The notes beneath the pieces were generated by a model. That model had not been told where the DNA came from. It was given only the letters and a program-made list of their open reading frames with translations, and did no database searches. Shown here piece after piece: positions 39,501 through 51,600 of a stretch of 64,000 nt of DNA. Numbering within the stretch: position 1 is the first letter of the stretch; every line of letters starts with the position of its first letter. The position numbers were made by a program, and so were the translations under genes. Source of the stretch: Apostichopus japonicus (taxonomy: Eukaryota > Echinodermata > Holothuroidea > Aspidochirotida > Stichopodidae); the NCBI RefSeq assembly GCF_037975245.1, contig NC_092569.1, forward strand, positions 22,536,168-22,600,167, read 5' to 3'.

Positions 39501-42500
39501 TTTCGGTAACGAATCTGTTCATAGGTAATACAAAGGCGCATCGACGGGTCCATCGACTTCAGTCGCGACTGGGACAGCTACAAGTCTGGCTTCGGGTTTC
39601 TCTCTCATGAATTCTGGCTCGGCAACGATAAATTGTCTTTCTTGACCAACCAGAAGAAATACCAACTGGTGATTGAGATAACCACATCAAGCGGTTACTT
39701 AAGTCGGGTTTCTTACGATCATTTCCGTATAAGTGACGCCTTCAGTCACTTCAAGCTGGTCAACCTCGGAAATTATTCTGGAGAGAATACTGGTGAGTTA
39801 TCACGTAAAAAAATAACATTAAACCCACATGTCTTAAAAGGCTTAGATATATTGTGAAGATTACTTGATTCGTGACGTCGTCAAACATTTCATAAGATAA
39901 CAGGTATGCAGAGTATCACTGGTAAAACTCAATGGGCCCATTTAGTACATCCATATATGGTCAACCATCGTTTCGATATAAGAATACATGTGAACTTTAC
40001 TTATCACACACTTCATTCACTTCATTAGGTTACATACATTCCTAGTAACATTAATGTAATAATAAATCCAATTAATATTATCTTACAGATGCCATAACAT
40101 TCACTTCATTGACACCAGCAAAAGATTGTCAGGAAATTTATGATGATGGTTCTAGAAACAACGGTATATACAGCATCAAACCAACCGGATGGACCGGGTC
40201 AGCATTTGAGGTCTACTGTAACATGACTGACGGAGGAGGATGGACCGTAAGTGTTATAGCCTACGATAGGCACGGTGATTACATTATGCACTATATAGTT
40301 CATTAGTAGATCTTGCACTGGAATGCATATTTCTCTAATGTAAGACTTAATTTAATCGTAACCATTCTTTTCACCGATCTATGTCTTATGTCGGATTTTT
40401 CGTTAGTTTCTTTGTCATTGTTCTTAATGATATCGGTTTTTATATACAAGAAAATTTTACATTGAACCACAACTATTGACATGTATGCTTGTTGCGAATA
40501 TCATAATTGTTATTCTTAACCCCCATGATTGAGAAAGTTTGCTTTGTTCTACCTTAGAACTGGTTACATCGCCAGGTTGAAAGGTTTTACGTATCAAATT
40601 ACGTTTAAAGGTAGTTCATTTTGAAAGAATATGAAATTTCAGATTTCACACCTGGGAGGCCACAAATATTATTCACGTTTATGTTATTAACTACTCTTTT
40701 TTTATTTTGAAATCTTTAAGGTGTTCCAGCGACGTGTCGATGGTAGTCAGGACTTCTACCTTGGATGGAACAGCTACAAACAAGGATTTGGAAATTTAAG
40801 TATTAATTTTTGGCTCGGAAATGATAAACTGTATTACTTGTCCAACCAAAAGAGATATGAAATCAGAATTGACTTAGTGAATAGATACGGAGCTCCATAC
40901 TATGCCAAGTTTGACTTTTTTAGGACAAACGACGAAAGCGACAACTATCGGTTATCCGGTCTTGGGACCTACAGTGGAACAGCAGGTTTGTAGCCTACAC
41001 ATCTCATTTAATACTAAATACGGTATTTCAGTTTTGCTAGATATGAGACATGAACAGGTTATCGTTTCATCGATACTACCTCTCTCTGAAAATATATTAT
41101 TACTTCAGACAAGCAAAGTATATATTGACATCATCTAAAGGATATCGAAGTAGATAACAAGGTAAGGAGGCCAACCAGATAAAAGATTGCATCAACATAG
41201 GAAACTACCTAAAGTTGTATTGTATAGTTACCAGTTCCACAATCCTGTCAACATTGTCCAATAACTCCAAAAGTGCACTGACCGGACACTAATTATGAGC
41301 ACCGTTAAACCTTTAGTTAGAAGCAATCACTAACTGATAAATACATGCAGAAAGAGAATGCCGTATGTATTACATATAAGAAAACGGAATAAGTCAGTCC
41401 AAAAAGGACATTCCAAAAAGCTTAACAATAGACTTAATTTGACCTTACAATTCATAGTATTAAAGATATTTATCTACAGACGAGTTTAAGTTGTCTTTGT
41501 TTGTCCTTTAAAGTAGTAATTAACTGACTGACATGCTCAAAACATTTAGAAATGATCTACATATCCTTACATTTGTTAATTTCTCTGAGACGAATTCTGG
41601 GAATGGGAGAGGGAGCTTTGAACGGTTACATCTGTTGCGCGAAACTTTTTTTTTACACAAGCCAATGATATAAGTAGATTATGAAACATGCAGTATTGAC
41701 AATTCCCATAACGCTGACAATACAAATGCAACAATTATGTTAATTTGTTTCATCACTATGCATACATGTAATTACACCTCTCATATATTGGTGTTCAATA
41801 ACAAACCACCAACGAATGTAGACACCAATACTATTGTGATTATTTAATAGAGCAGTTACACGACAAGTGAATCTTACCCTGGAAAAATATATAAGCATTC
41901 TGTACATTGTTTATTATTAAGTAGGTATGTACAAATGACGATTTTCGCATTTGTGATAAGCTAGATATATATTTGACGGCTACATGATGATCCTCGATGT
42001 TAAGGTGCCTCTTGGTGATATACGTTGGAATGTAATGATCCAGTATGATGTGCAATAAAAGAGAGAATTTTGGTCATATGTGTACATCTCACAACAGTAA
42101 AATATTCATTAACAACTAATACGGTATATTCATTGTCAATAACACAACGACCCAATAATATATATTAAACAAAGAAAAAGCACTGCAAGATCTTGTTTAC
42201 CCTAAAACTATATTTATAAGTTTGCATATTTTAATTGAAGTTAAAATAATTAAGCAACCAATCTGAGTATATGTTAGTGCGATATAATTGCAGTAAATGA
42301 ATTCAACAAGGTTTAGCATGTATCAGACGTACAACAGTTATCTTGATGATTGGTATTGACGGTGTGTTTTGTATTTGATTCTTTCTACCAGGAGATGCTC
42401 TAAGTTATCAACTGAACCAGCAGTTTACAACAAAGGACCGAGACAACGATGCTTATGGTTATAACTGTGCTGTTTATTATGATGGTGCATGGTGGTACAA

Positions 42501-42618
42501 TAGTTGTTACCATTCTAACCTGAACTCTTACTACGGGAACTATTATCTTGATTGGTATAACCTTCCCGGAAGTTATAATTATGTCAAATTTACAGAGATG
42601 AAGATTCGCCCTATCTAG
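33548..42618 (+). CDS. FREP gene C, intact secreted two-fibrinogen-domain protein
   Basis: Seven exons: 33548-33625, 38671-38716, 39110-39282, 39525-39792, 40089-40246, 40721-40985 and 42392-42618 (stop TAG). They sum to 1215 bases, 404 aa, with every junction GT/AG and in phase. Residues 1-26 are a Phe-rich signal peptide (MISKFYSLFQFLFF start) and 27-41 a Ser/Thr/Gln linker. Residues 42-188 form a fibrinogen domain without its C-terminal third (YPRDCKEVQ, VIQRRIDGS, KLVNLGNYSGENTG). Residues 189-404 form a complete one, with [18 protein letters not shown], calcium-site-like DRDND at 345-349, the Cys355/Cys368 pair flanking YYDGAWWYNS, and the MKIRPI end. Fibrinogen-related proteins are extracellular lectins that recognise acetylated or sugar ligands, often in immunity; only the complete domain has the ligand-pocket exon. 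Paralogue of B; the neighbouring cluster suggests expansion by unequal exchange. Confidence 0.9.
33626..38670 (+). other. First intron of gene C
   Basis: A 5.0-kb AT-rich intron, collinear with 20577-26155. It has about two units of the 347-bp repeat (33820-34440). No gene or transposon protein is seen. Confidence 0.6.
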
Positions 42619-42718
42619 AGATTGAAGCAGAGGAAAGAATAGAACTGTTGCATCGCTGATCAACAACAAGATACTTAAGAGATTCACTTTAAGAAGAATT
42701 GAATGTTTTTTATTTGAA

Positions 42719-42724
42719 AATAAA
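42719..42724 (+). terminator. Poly(A) signal of gene C
   Basis: AATAAA 101 bases downstream of the stop, in a context shared with genes A and B. Confidence 0.6.
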
Positions 42725-44610
42725 AAGAACTACTTGTCCAATTTGTAATAGCACTACTCTCATTCTATCCAAGTTATCTAATTTATCTAATCTATTTTCC
42801 CCTTAAACGTACGATTGAATATAATGAATATAATGAAATAAAAAGGAGTTTGATACGATATGTGCAATATTGCAAATGAAATAGATTAAATGAGAAGGAA
42901 AATGCTATTAAACAGTAGCGAACCCATAGGGGCAAGTGCCCCCCCCCCCCCCTAACCCCTACTTCACATATTTTATTTAGAACAAAACACAGGGAAGTCC
43001 AAAAAAAGATAAGGAACTTTATATTATATTATATTGACAGGATAAGCTAATTGTTTTTACAGTTAGGATACAATTGGAATTCATGGAGCACGCCTCCTAT
43101 TGGTTGTCGAATAGGCTATTTTTCTTAAATTATAAAACAGTTTAAACAAAATGAGAAATCCACCCTGATATTAAACAAGATTTCCTTATTGGAAACAGAA
43201 CACCCCTTCGTAGTAATGCTCCCCTTCAGGCTCTGACCCAGTATGTTGTTGGTATTTACCAAACCCCTCCTGCACCCCTTTCAAATTCAGACAAACTTTC
43301 AGAATGAGTGGTAGTGACTAGACCTAACTATAGGTATAATTTAAAGTCTAAATATAACTCGGAATGCACCACTTGACGTCTATGAGGTTTAATTTTGTCT
43401 TCCTTCGGGAAATTCCCACGCCTCCTACATGGTGGTTGTTACAGCAGATAGGTATAATCTATGTGGTGTTATATAATTTGCGCCAGAAAACAGCTTCTGG
43501 GAATCTACAGGAAACGTATAACTCTAGAAGAGACGGTTTACGAACTCCGTTTTATGAATTTATTTCCCGTTATTTCTGTATACGTGTTTTCTCTCATCAG
43601 TGGTGGCGCCAAGGGAGGATGGGGGCTCCCCTGAAATCAACATGTTACCCCAGTGCCCCCACCTCCCGCTCGTCCCTCTAAAAGAAACCGAAACATTCTC
43701 TTTGACGGCCAAAAACTATTATTTTTGGGTAGTAGTAGGCTAACAACACGCTGTAACTTCCTGGGCGTCGCTACCTGGATACCCATAGGCTCAAACACAT
43801 TGGAACCTCTAAAAATTGTTTCTGTGCTTACGTTAAATAGCTACAAGAGAGTTGTCTAAGAGCACTGCAGCTTCTAGGCTCAGATACCTCCCATAGAAGT
43901 TAAAATTCATCTTTCTGATATGTGCGTTTGTTCTTTAAGTCGCTAAGAGAGAACAAGAGATATCTCAAACTCCAACTATTTCCGCTTTTTCGAATTTTGT
44001 AAACGTGCTATTTTGCATTTCCAAAATTGTTTCTCCCTAAATTGTTTGCTCGTCCCCTCACTCACCCCTCCTCCAGTAACACCCCTTTTCTACCATCAAA
44101 TAGGGCGAATCTTTCTCTCATGTTGAAAGAAAAAAATCAAAGTGTCCTTTCAAATATTTGACAAGTTCCTTCTTGCTTTCCATTTCAATAAATATTAAGG
44201 GTATATATCAATTGTCTTTAAAATTGCCATGGTACTCTCGATCCTTCACTTGATTCCCGATACAAAATAGTGTCATCACTGATTTCTAAGTTACTGTAAA
44301 ATTTATTGTGTAGGTGAATGTCTTAAACCGACTGCAAACCGACCAAAACTCGTCTCGCGTGACTGCCTAAGTGTGACATATTCAATTAAATCTTTAAGAT
44401 GAGGTCATCGGCTTGTTCTTTAAGAACGCCGAGTTTTATCGAATTAGAACCAGTTGGGTGTGTTATTTATCGGTTATAGTGATTTATCATTATTTAAATA
44501 GAACTATTAAACTGAAGTATAAAGGAGAGAAACACACACACGAGACTGAAACAAGTGAACTTAACGAATCAAAGGCACGTGTTAATGATAATAAAAAAAA
44601 TCTCAGCAAT

Positions 44611-44661
44611 GATGAGAGTGCCAAACTACCGACTGTCTGGACCTGGGACTTACAGTAGAGC
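44611..44661 (+). pseudogene. Relic of a FREP middle exon (paralogue of 4740-4796)
   Basis: GATGAGAGTGCCAAACTACC followed by GACCTGGGACTTACAGTAGA aligns with the 4740 relic and the middle exon end. One extra base near GTGCC has shifted the SDNYRLSG frame. Confidence 0.65.
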
Positions 44662-45328
44662 AGTAGGTGGGTATTATAATAAATATAAATGATTTAGCTG
44701 CTTCTGCGTTGCAAAAATATTTTCTTTCCTTAATAAACTTAAGGCTAGGTTACACTATCGGATTTCAACATCTAGCAAATATATATGATATGCATATCTC
44801 ACACTTAGCTTATCGAGATATCGAGAGATTTATGTAGCAAGCTGTTTGATATATAAAATTTGTGGCAGTATTATTTCTTTAGCATTTATAACTTAAAATG
44901 TCAGGAAAAATAGAAAGACAAAATAATAACAAGCTAGACTAACTGTTATTTTGGTGAATAACATTAACCCGGTCATATGTGGATCCCAGCAAGAAAGAGG
45001 ATTGTTATTTCTAAAGTTATTAACCAAATTCAGGGATTGAAACTAAATAAACAATATCTCTTCTTTGTTACTTGATATACCTAAAGGAAAGGTTGGGATA
45101 CTATAATGATTTGATTTAAATAAAAAATAAAATAAAATAATGAACTGGTTTTGAACTTTGTTTTCATATATTAACAGTAAACAATGGTTCATAATAGCAT
45201 TGAAAGGAAATACATGGGTAGTGGAAACTGCATCATTATAATTCGCAGGAAAATATAACAAAAGGTTACTTCCTTAACACCGACAAACAAGAATTGAAAA
45301 GAAAAGTCCGAACATTCAACTTGTTATA

Positions 45329-45332
45329 TTAA
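45329..45332. other. Empty TTAA site of the 7.5-kb element
   Basis: TTGTTATATTAATAAATTAC crosses the point where the paralogous segment at 5154-12640 contains the element; a single TTAA is present. The flanking bases match both sides. Confidence 0.8.
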
Positions 45333-48300
45333 TAAATTACAGACACATTAGTACAGATAACACATTTGTGACTCTCTGGACCTATTGTCTCGCGGATAAA
45401 TTGGTAGTAAAAATCATCTAAACCCCCAATAAATGCTCAACAGTAGATATTTGCGCTATTGCATGTATATTCCCAATGCACAGTAACGCCATATTATATT
45501 TAACTTTTATCGTATCAAGCGGTTAATTGAGCTTATATTTATAACATGCTATAAAATTAAGAGAAAAAAACCCTTCACGGCATGCATTTGATGCGTTCAA
45601 CAGTTTAACAATTGGCATTATGTTACCGTTTAAAAAGCTGATCATTTCTTACCAATGTCGTTTGTTGACAAATATAACAAAAACATAGCTATATGCTACA
45701 TGCTTCTGAAACTGTATTAAATAACGAGGCAAGTAAAAGTACGGTAAATATAATGGGAATGTTTTTAAGCTCAATTCTTAGTAGTAATTATTATTCTATG
45801 GATATAGATACCAGTTCAGGAATGTCAATTCCACCAAACTGAAGATCAATACCAGAAATGCTGAATATGAATAGTAAAGTAGAAATTCTACAAACCAAAA
45901 TAATTATTCAGCTTTATTCGTGTAAGAAAGTAAGCCATGCTCTTGCCCCTCTCTCCCTTTGAACTCCTTCTTCAGCTGGTATACACACAACCGTAAGTAC
46001 GTTGCACCGACAAACGTATATGTATTCCTATATCACGTGCAATGTTTCGCTACATTCCACAGAAAAAAAAAACAACTAGATGTTTATTTAGGGGGTTAAG
46101 TTTTCATGGTGGTACGATAACTGTTACTATTCTAACTTCTACCACGTCAGTTAAGAAAGTTATTCCAGCATCTATTGTTATTATATCCCAGAATCGAATT
46201 ATAAAATCAAATATACTGAAATGAAGAATCGTCACGTTAAACCTGAGTAAGGGATAGCATTACCGAAAAGTTTGTAGAAGTAGTCACAAAGTATAAAATT
46301 TCCGATCATTACATTTGACTTTATGTATTTTTGAAGAACTTGTGTTTGTTGAATACTAATGAATCTCATTGGGTATTAAATCTTCTACTTATTATATGAT
46401 TGTTTACTTCAAAATCATTTTAAACACCAAGATGACACTCAAGAATGTATCCTTTCTTCTTTCTTCAAGCGACAATTTTCTTACTTCTTAAAGTTAGTCA
46501 AATCTAAAACTCAAATAATGAAAGTAATAAACGATAACAAGGGTTGGTTCTTTATGTTTGGTCACCTGCATAACGCTTTTATCTCCTGGCAAGTGATTAT
46601 ACATGAATAAAGAAAGACTTATATGTTGAATATCTGGTGGGAATTTATAATGATTGGTATCATCAAATTCTGAACCCAAATGGAAACATTCTTAAATTTT
46701 GAACACAAATAAAAATCATCTATTTATACAGAAGTTTACAACATGTGCATATAAGGTATCATATAGGTACAATAAAAAATCGCCATTGAGTATCTGGGCA
46801 CATTCACTATGTCGGAAACTTAAAATAAAGATACTTCATTTCCCAAGGGTAGAATCTCTAGGGGTAGTCGAGTGATATCGAGAAACATTATGTGTCGTCC
46901 AAATGTTCCATAGTGCTGCTTTTGATGTCGGTATATACTTGGGCCTTTTACGAAATTGTTAGTGGGTGGGCCACCTCCCACACTGGACCATTATGACACT
47001 GTCGAAACGTAGCGCCAGCATCGGTTGGAGCGTAGCTCAGCAAGAACATTTTTGCGAAAAATGCCCTCACCAAATTGCAAGAGATGGTGCATTGCGAGCC
47101 TTGTAAGTTGCATATGAACATTCTTAATTGTGAGATCTCATGTTCTAGAAATTTACCCTCCAAACAAAAAATGTAAATGAGATTAATTCTTTGCGGGAGA
47201 AAATAACTTCGTAAGGGAGAAATAGGTCTTTACGTTACTTCATAAGCTTGTTAGGTTTGAGTTATCATTAGCTGTTTTACATACCAAAGAGAGACTTACT
47301 GGAGGGGGGGGGGGGTGGGGGGCAAGTGAGCTGAGTGGATCGGCCGTGTAACTGACTGAGCCTCAATATTTTTAGTTAAATCAACGGGGCACTGATACAG
47401 GGGCTTACAATATAACTGATAGGTCTATATGAAACACAAGAACGTAATAAGTATATAGTCCAGGCGTTCACATAATCATAGGCCTACTTCAATCTAGAAA
47501 GTGGAACTCTCAGGGGGCGCAGCTTCCCCCTTCCCCCACCCTACAGGTTACGGCCCTGTACTTGGCGTTAGTAAACTTAACCACAAATCAAGCATTTTGT
47601 GAACATATGTACATAACTAGTAAACTAAGACTTAAGGTCTATTGAATAACATGGTTAATTATAACAACAACATGTATAGCAGCTTAGGACCCAGGTTTAG
47701 CACCATATATAAATGCTTCAAAACTCCTTTGAAATATATAGTTATTTCACTTAGAACACTTAAAACTATCATGAGTGGCATTGCTAACCAAACTGAACGC
47801 ACGATATCATTTACAGGAAGTGTTATATTACTTGTACGTGATAATGAAGCATACTTTAAAATGTGAACAATGATAAACTGTAAAGAAGATTAGCGAATGC
47901 TGTTGGATTTCATTATCTGCTGGCTCATTATATAGCCTCAGAGTTATATAGGCGCTGTTCATCATTTAATTTACGCTTCAAATGAAATCCGTTATTCTTA
48001 CGTATCCCCCTGCCCCCCCCTCCCATGATTGAAAACCTTCAGCCAAGACAAGGGAAACAGAGTCAACCCTCTTTTGCACCCAAGTATTTAAGACATGGTA
48101 GACTGTATCCAATAGAAAAACACCACAACCGGAGCAGATTAGAATTTGTCCTATTGACGTCAATTAGGGATCATTTCGATTCATAGAGATACATAGATTC
48201 GTCGATAACATGATTGGTTCCTAAATAGTTTAATAAAGATACCGTAGTATTCAATACAAGGGCGATTCATTAGCGTTAATGTGATTTTTTTATTTTATCT

Positions 48301-48342
48301 TTACTTTTTTTTTATCACGTCCAAATCCGTGTCCACGCTTGA
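45333..48342. other. Intergenic flank between genes C and E
   Basis: Collinear with 12641-16491 and no intact gene. It contains the last-exon relic at 46060-46240, poly-G/C tracts near 47306 and 48007, and non-coding blocks whose short ORFs are not conserved between the copies. Confidence 0.55.
46060..46240 (+). pseudogene. Relic of a FREP last exon (paralogue of 13456-13640)
   Basis: GGTGGTACGATAACTGTTAC, TCTAACTTCTACCACGTCAG and a terminal ATGAAGAATCGTC correspond to WWYDNCYYSN and the MKIR end. There is an in-frame stop (SVKKVI frame change) and the first half is lost. Confidence 0.7.
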
Positions 48343-48608
48343 GACTTCCTTGTTCTGTTATCTACGGACGCTATTGAGTGCAGTTTTAATAGAAGTCTCC
48401 CATATGATGTAGGTATTTATGACGTGGTGAAATTAACCATACATTAAGTGAATAATTATTAGTACCAAAGATGGAAACAATGTTTTACTGTACATTGTTA
48501 ATTCCCCGAGGTACTATCTGTAGCTACCCGTTAGTAGGTGAAAGTCATTGTCAACTTGTAATTCAGACAACAGCAGGTCTCTGTAGAAGACGAGACGCCA
48601 TTATCAAG
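48343..48608 (+). promoter_or_regulatory. Conserved promoter/5' UTR of gene E
   Basis: GACTTCCTTGTTCTGTTATC at 48343 and GTGAAAGTCATTGTCAACTTG at 48538 match the blocks upstream of genes B and C and of the relic at 16761. Confidence 0.45.
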
Positions 48609-51600
48609 ATGTACTGTTATAACTGTTATTACTGTTATGTACTTGATTTGTTACTTCGAGTTTCATTTTTTATTTGGACAGCCGGCTTCCTCGATTCAAG
48701 TAGAACAGTAAGTGTATAAAAATTTGATATATTCTTTAACGTTTCCATCATGTTTCATTAAAAATGTTAGATACTAATTCTCAACAAGACAGCGCAGTTT
48801 ATTTTATTCTACTGACAGACTGTTAATACTTTTTAGTTGCTAGTTGTCGCTTCTTGTAATACTGAAATTAGCAATCAATTTAGAGAAAGTTTAAAATAAT
48901 ATCTATTCAAGTAAAACATTCTCAAAAGGGTTTAACAATAATTTACACTGAATTAAATAAAACTTTTTTATTAAATAGATGCTTCGTAAGAAAAGAAATT
49001 ATCATATGGTGTGCATATATCTGACATCTTCATCACTATAAAAACTCACTAATCATTATTCCCTTTGTACAAATCTTATCAATACACATTGACAGCTAAT
49101 GCAATTAAATCAAATCTAATTAAGTTCATTTAAATATTGCTAACAACAACTGGCGTGTGCTGTAACAATTGGAATGTATATGAAATATCTAACAATTTAG
49201 TGCAGCGTTCAACTTGACTGAGCACAGAAAATAATTTAATTTGAAAAGATTTGAAACTTTGTAATCCAGAGGTTGTATTCATTCTCCAGATTTAGTTTCC
49301 ATATTCAAATGCACAACTAATCTGAATGCAATTTATTTCCATTGTCATAGTTAACAAAAAGCATTTATTTTTTTCTCGATTGAATCACAAAATTGAGATT
49401 AAAAAAATCACAACAAAAACTTGAACTGAGCGTTTTCAAAACTTTCACTTATTCATAACTTTATATTAGGATTTTATTTTATTTTAATACGGATGGAATT
49501 AAAAATTCACAATTGAGTTGTTTAATCACAGTTTTAACGATTGCTAAGATTAGTACCGGGCTTTTGAAGTTTCAATATTTTTTATTTTTTTCAAAAGTTT
49601 GAAGCAACTTATTTTTGAAGGAAAAAAAAGTTTGGTAACGTTTAGGTACATATGAGCAAATAATATAAATGTGGATAGTTTTGTATTTATTAAAGCTTTA
49701 ATATATTATTATACAGAACCGCACTCTGTCCAGATTCACTGTTTCATTATTTAATTAATCAAAACAATATCTCAATAGTCTAATACACTTGTAACTCTTC
49801 TCAAAGAAAGATATCAGCGCATCAAATGAGATTTGTCGGAAAAGCTCAAATTAAAAGCAGTTGATTTAGTTGAACGAATAACCTGAAAACTTTCAAATCA
49901 TATATCAGATATATTCACATCGGATAGGATCTTATATTTTATATAATAACCTTAAAACTTCGAAATCAGTGCTCATTTTTTTTTATGCAAAATATATGAT
50001 ATATTTACATCAGCTATTACCTATATTGCCTAAGAACATATGTTTCTAACATTGAACATCTTAAGGTATTGGGGCAGCAAAAAAACATTCTTATAAACTA
50101 TTGTCATCGGCAATCATATATTATTCGAAACCCGACAATTATATTGAACTTTTCATTTTCTCAAAATAAGAACCTCGAAGATCGAGAAAAGTGATTATAT
50201 GCACTAAGGTGTTATTTGGAGTTTTTTTTTTGTCAAATTGAATAAACAGTGAGATTTCATTAAAGCAGATTGTATATAATAAGTTAACACTAGGATATGA
50301 TCGTACTTTTCAAGTAGTATTCGTCGTTGGAAAACAAAGTGATCCCTTGTAAAACAAGTGCACTGCATTAAGCCCGTTTTATTTCTGTAATCAGAATTAC
50401 GTTCAGTAGACGATACTGTACTGACTAAGGATATATATTAATGTTTTAAACAAAAGTTTTGAAATAAACATTATTTTGGTCCACAGTCAATTGCTCGGTG
50501 AAAAAAAATATATATTGAATGTTACTCCATACGCTGTAGTATCACTAGGGTAAAATCAATTGCAAATATTCATATTGTCTTCAAAGTATTATTTAATAAA
50601 GTTGAATCGAACTCTTCGGAAATAGTTATTTGTTAAAGCTTTTCATCGTTCTGCCCAGATCCATGTCAATCTATCCACTTTTACCGCTTACACGCTATCA
50701 AAAACATATATTTGTTGTCTATTTCATGTTAGTCAGTAGAGAGCTGTGACATATGCGTCATAAACAACGCCATCAATTTAAAATACCTTAGAAGAAACTG
50801 TTTTCCCTTACATTAATGATTTTGTCATTTCGCACGGTATCGATCGACTTAACAATTTTATTTTCAAACCTTGAATTTATGGGAAAAAAGTACCTGAAAA
50901 TTTGATATCCAAATGTACCATTTACTTCTCAAGGAGTGTCTCATTTATTGGCCATAAAATGTCCATGTTAAGTTTTTTTTATAAATCATCTGTGCATCAT
51001 AGTAATATTATTGTACATCCTAGTGATAAACGAAAATACCATTACAATTAGTAAACCAGGATTTTAAAATAAAATTGGGACGACGTATGGAAAATACATC
51101 ACCCAAAAGAAAAAAAAATCACTTTCGTAGTTTGTGTTTAAATAGCAAATATTTTCCTAATAACATCATTGTATCTTTATTTAATATTTAGTAGTGGGGT
51201 CAGTCTGTGATTCTCCTTTAAATAAAACAATAATTTTGTCTTCTTGCGCCGAGTAAGTTGCTAAATAAATTTACAGTTAATGGTAAGTTTTAATATAATA
51301 AGTGTCCATGTGCAATTTGACCTAGAGAAGTGTGAAATGGTAACTTTTTTTACAACTTAACCTTTGTATTTTGTGCTGATCATTCTATCTAACTTTTTAA
51401 ACACTACTGAAAAGATAGACTGTCCTTTGGGAGAAAAAGAAAGATGCAGCGTTTATTATATAAATTCTTTAAAAAGTGTTACCAAAAACTCAGTAATAAA
51501 GTTTCTGAAGAGTTTTCAATTATAGCGTGAACGATTAACGTGTTTAAAGATACTGTGTACAATCGTAGATTGAACCGAAATCTCACCCTGTCTCCATAAT

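Larger units (their letters stand above)
31841..43640. repeat. Tandem duplication unit carrying gene C
   Basis: Collinear with 19235-31840. Intron sequence as well as exons is conserved, so the duplication is fairly recent or has been homogenised by gene conversion. Beyond 43640 the similarity continues with the flank of gene A (from about 3740). Confidence 0.8.
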
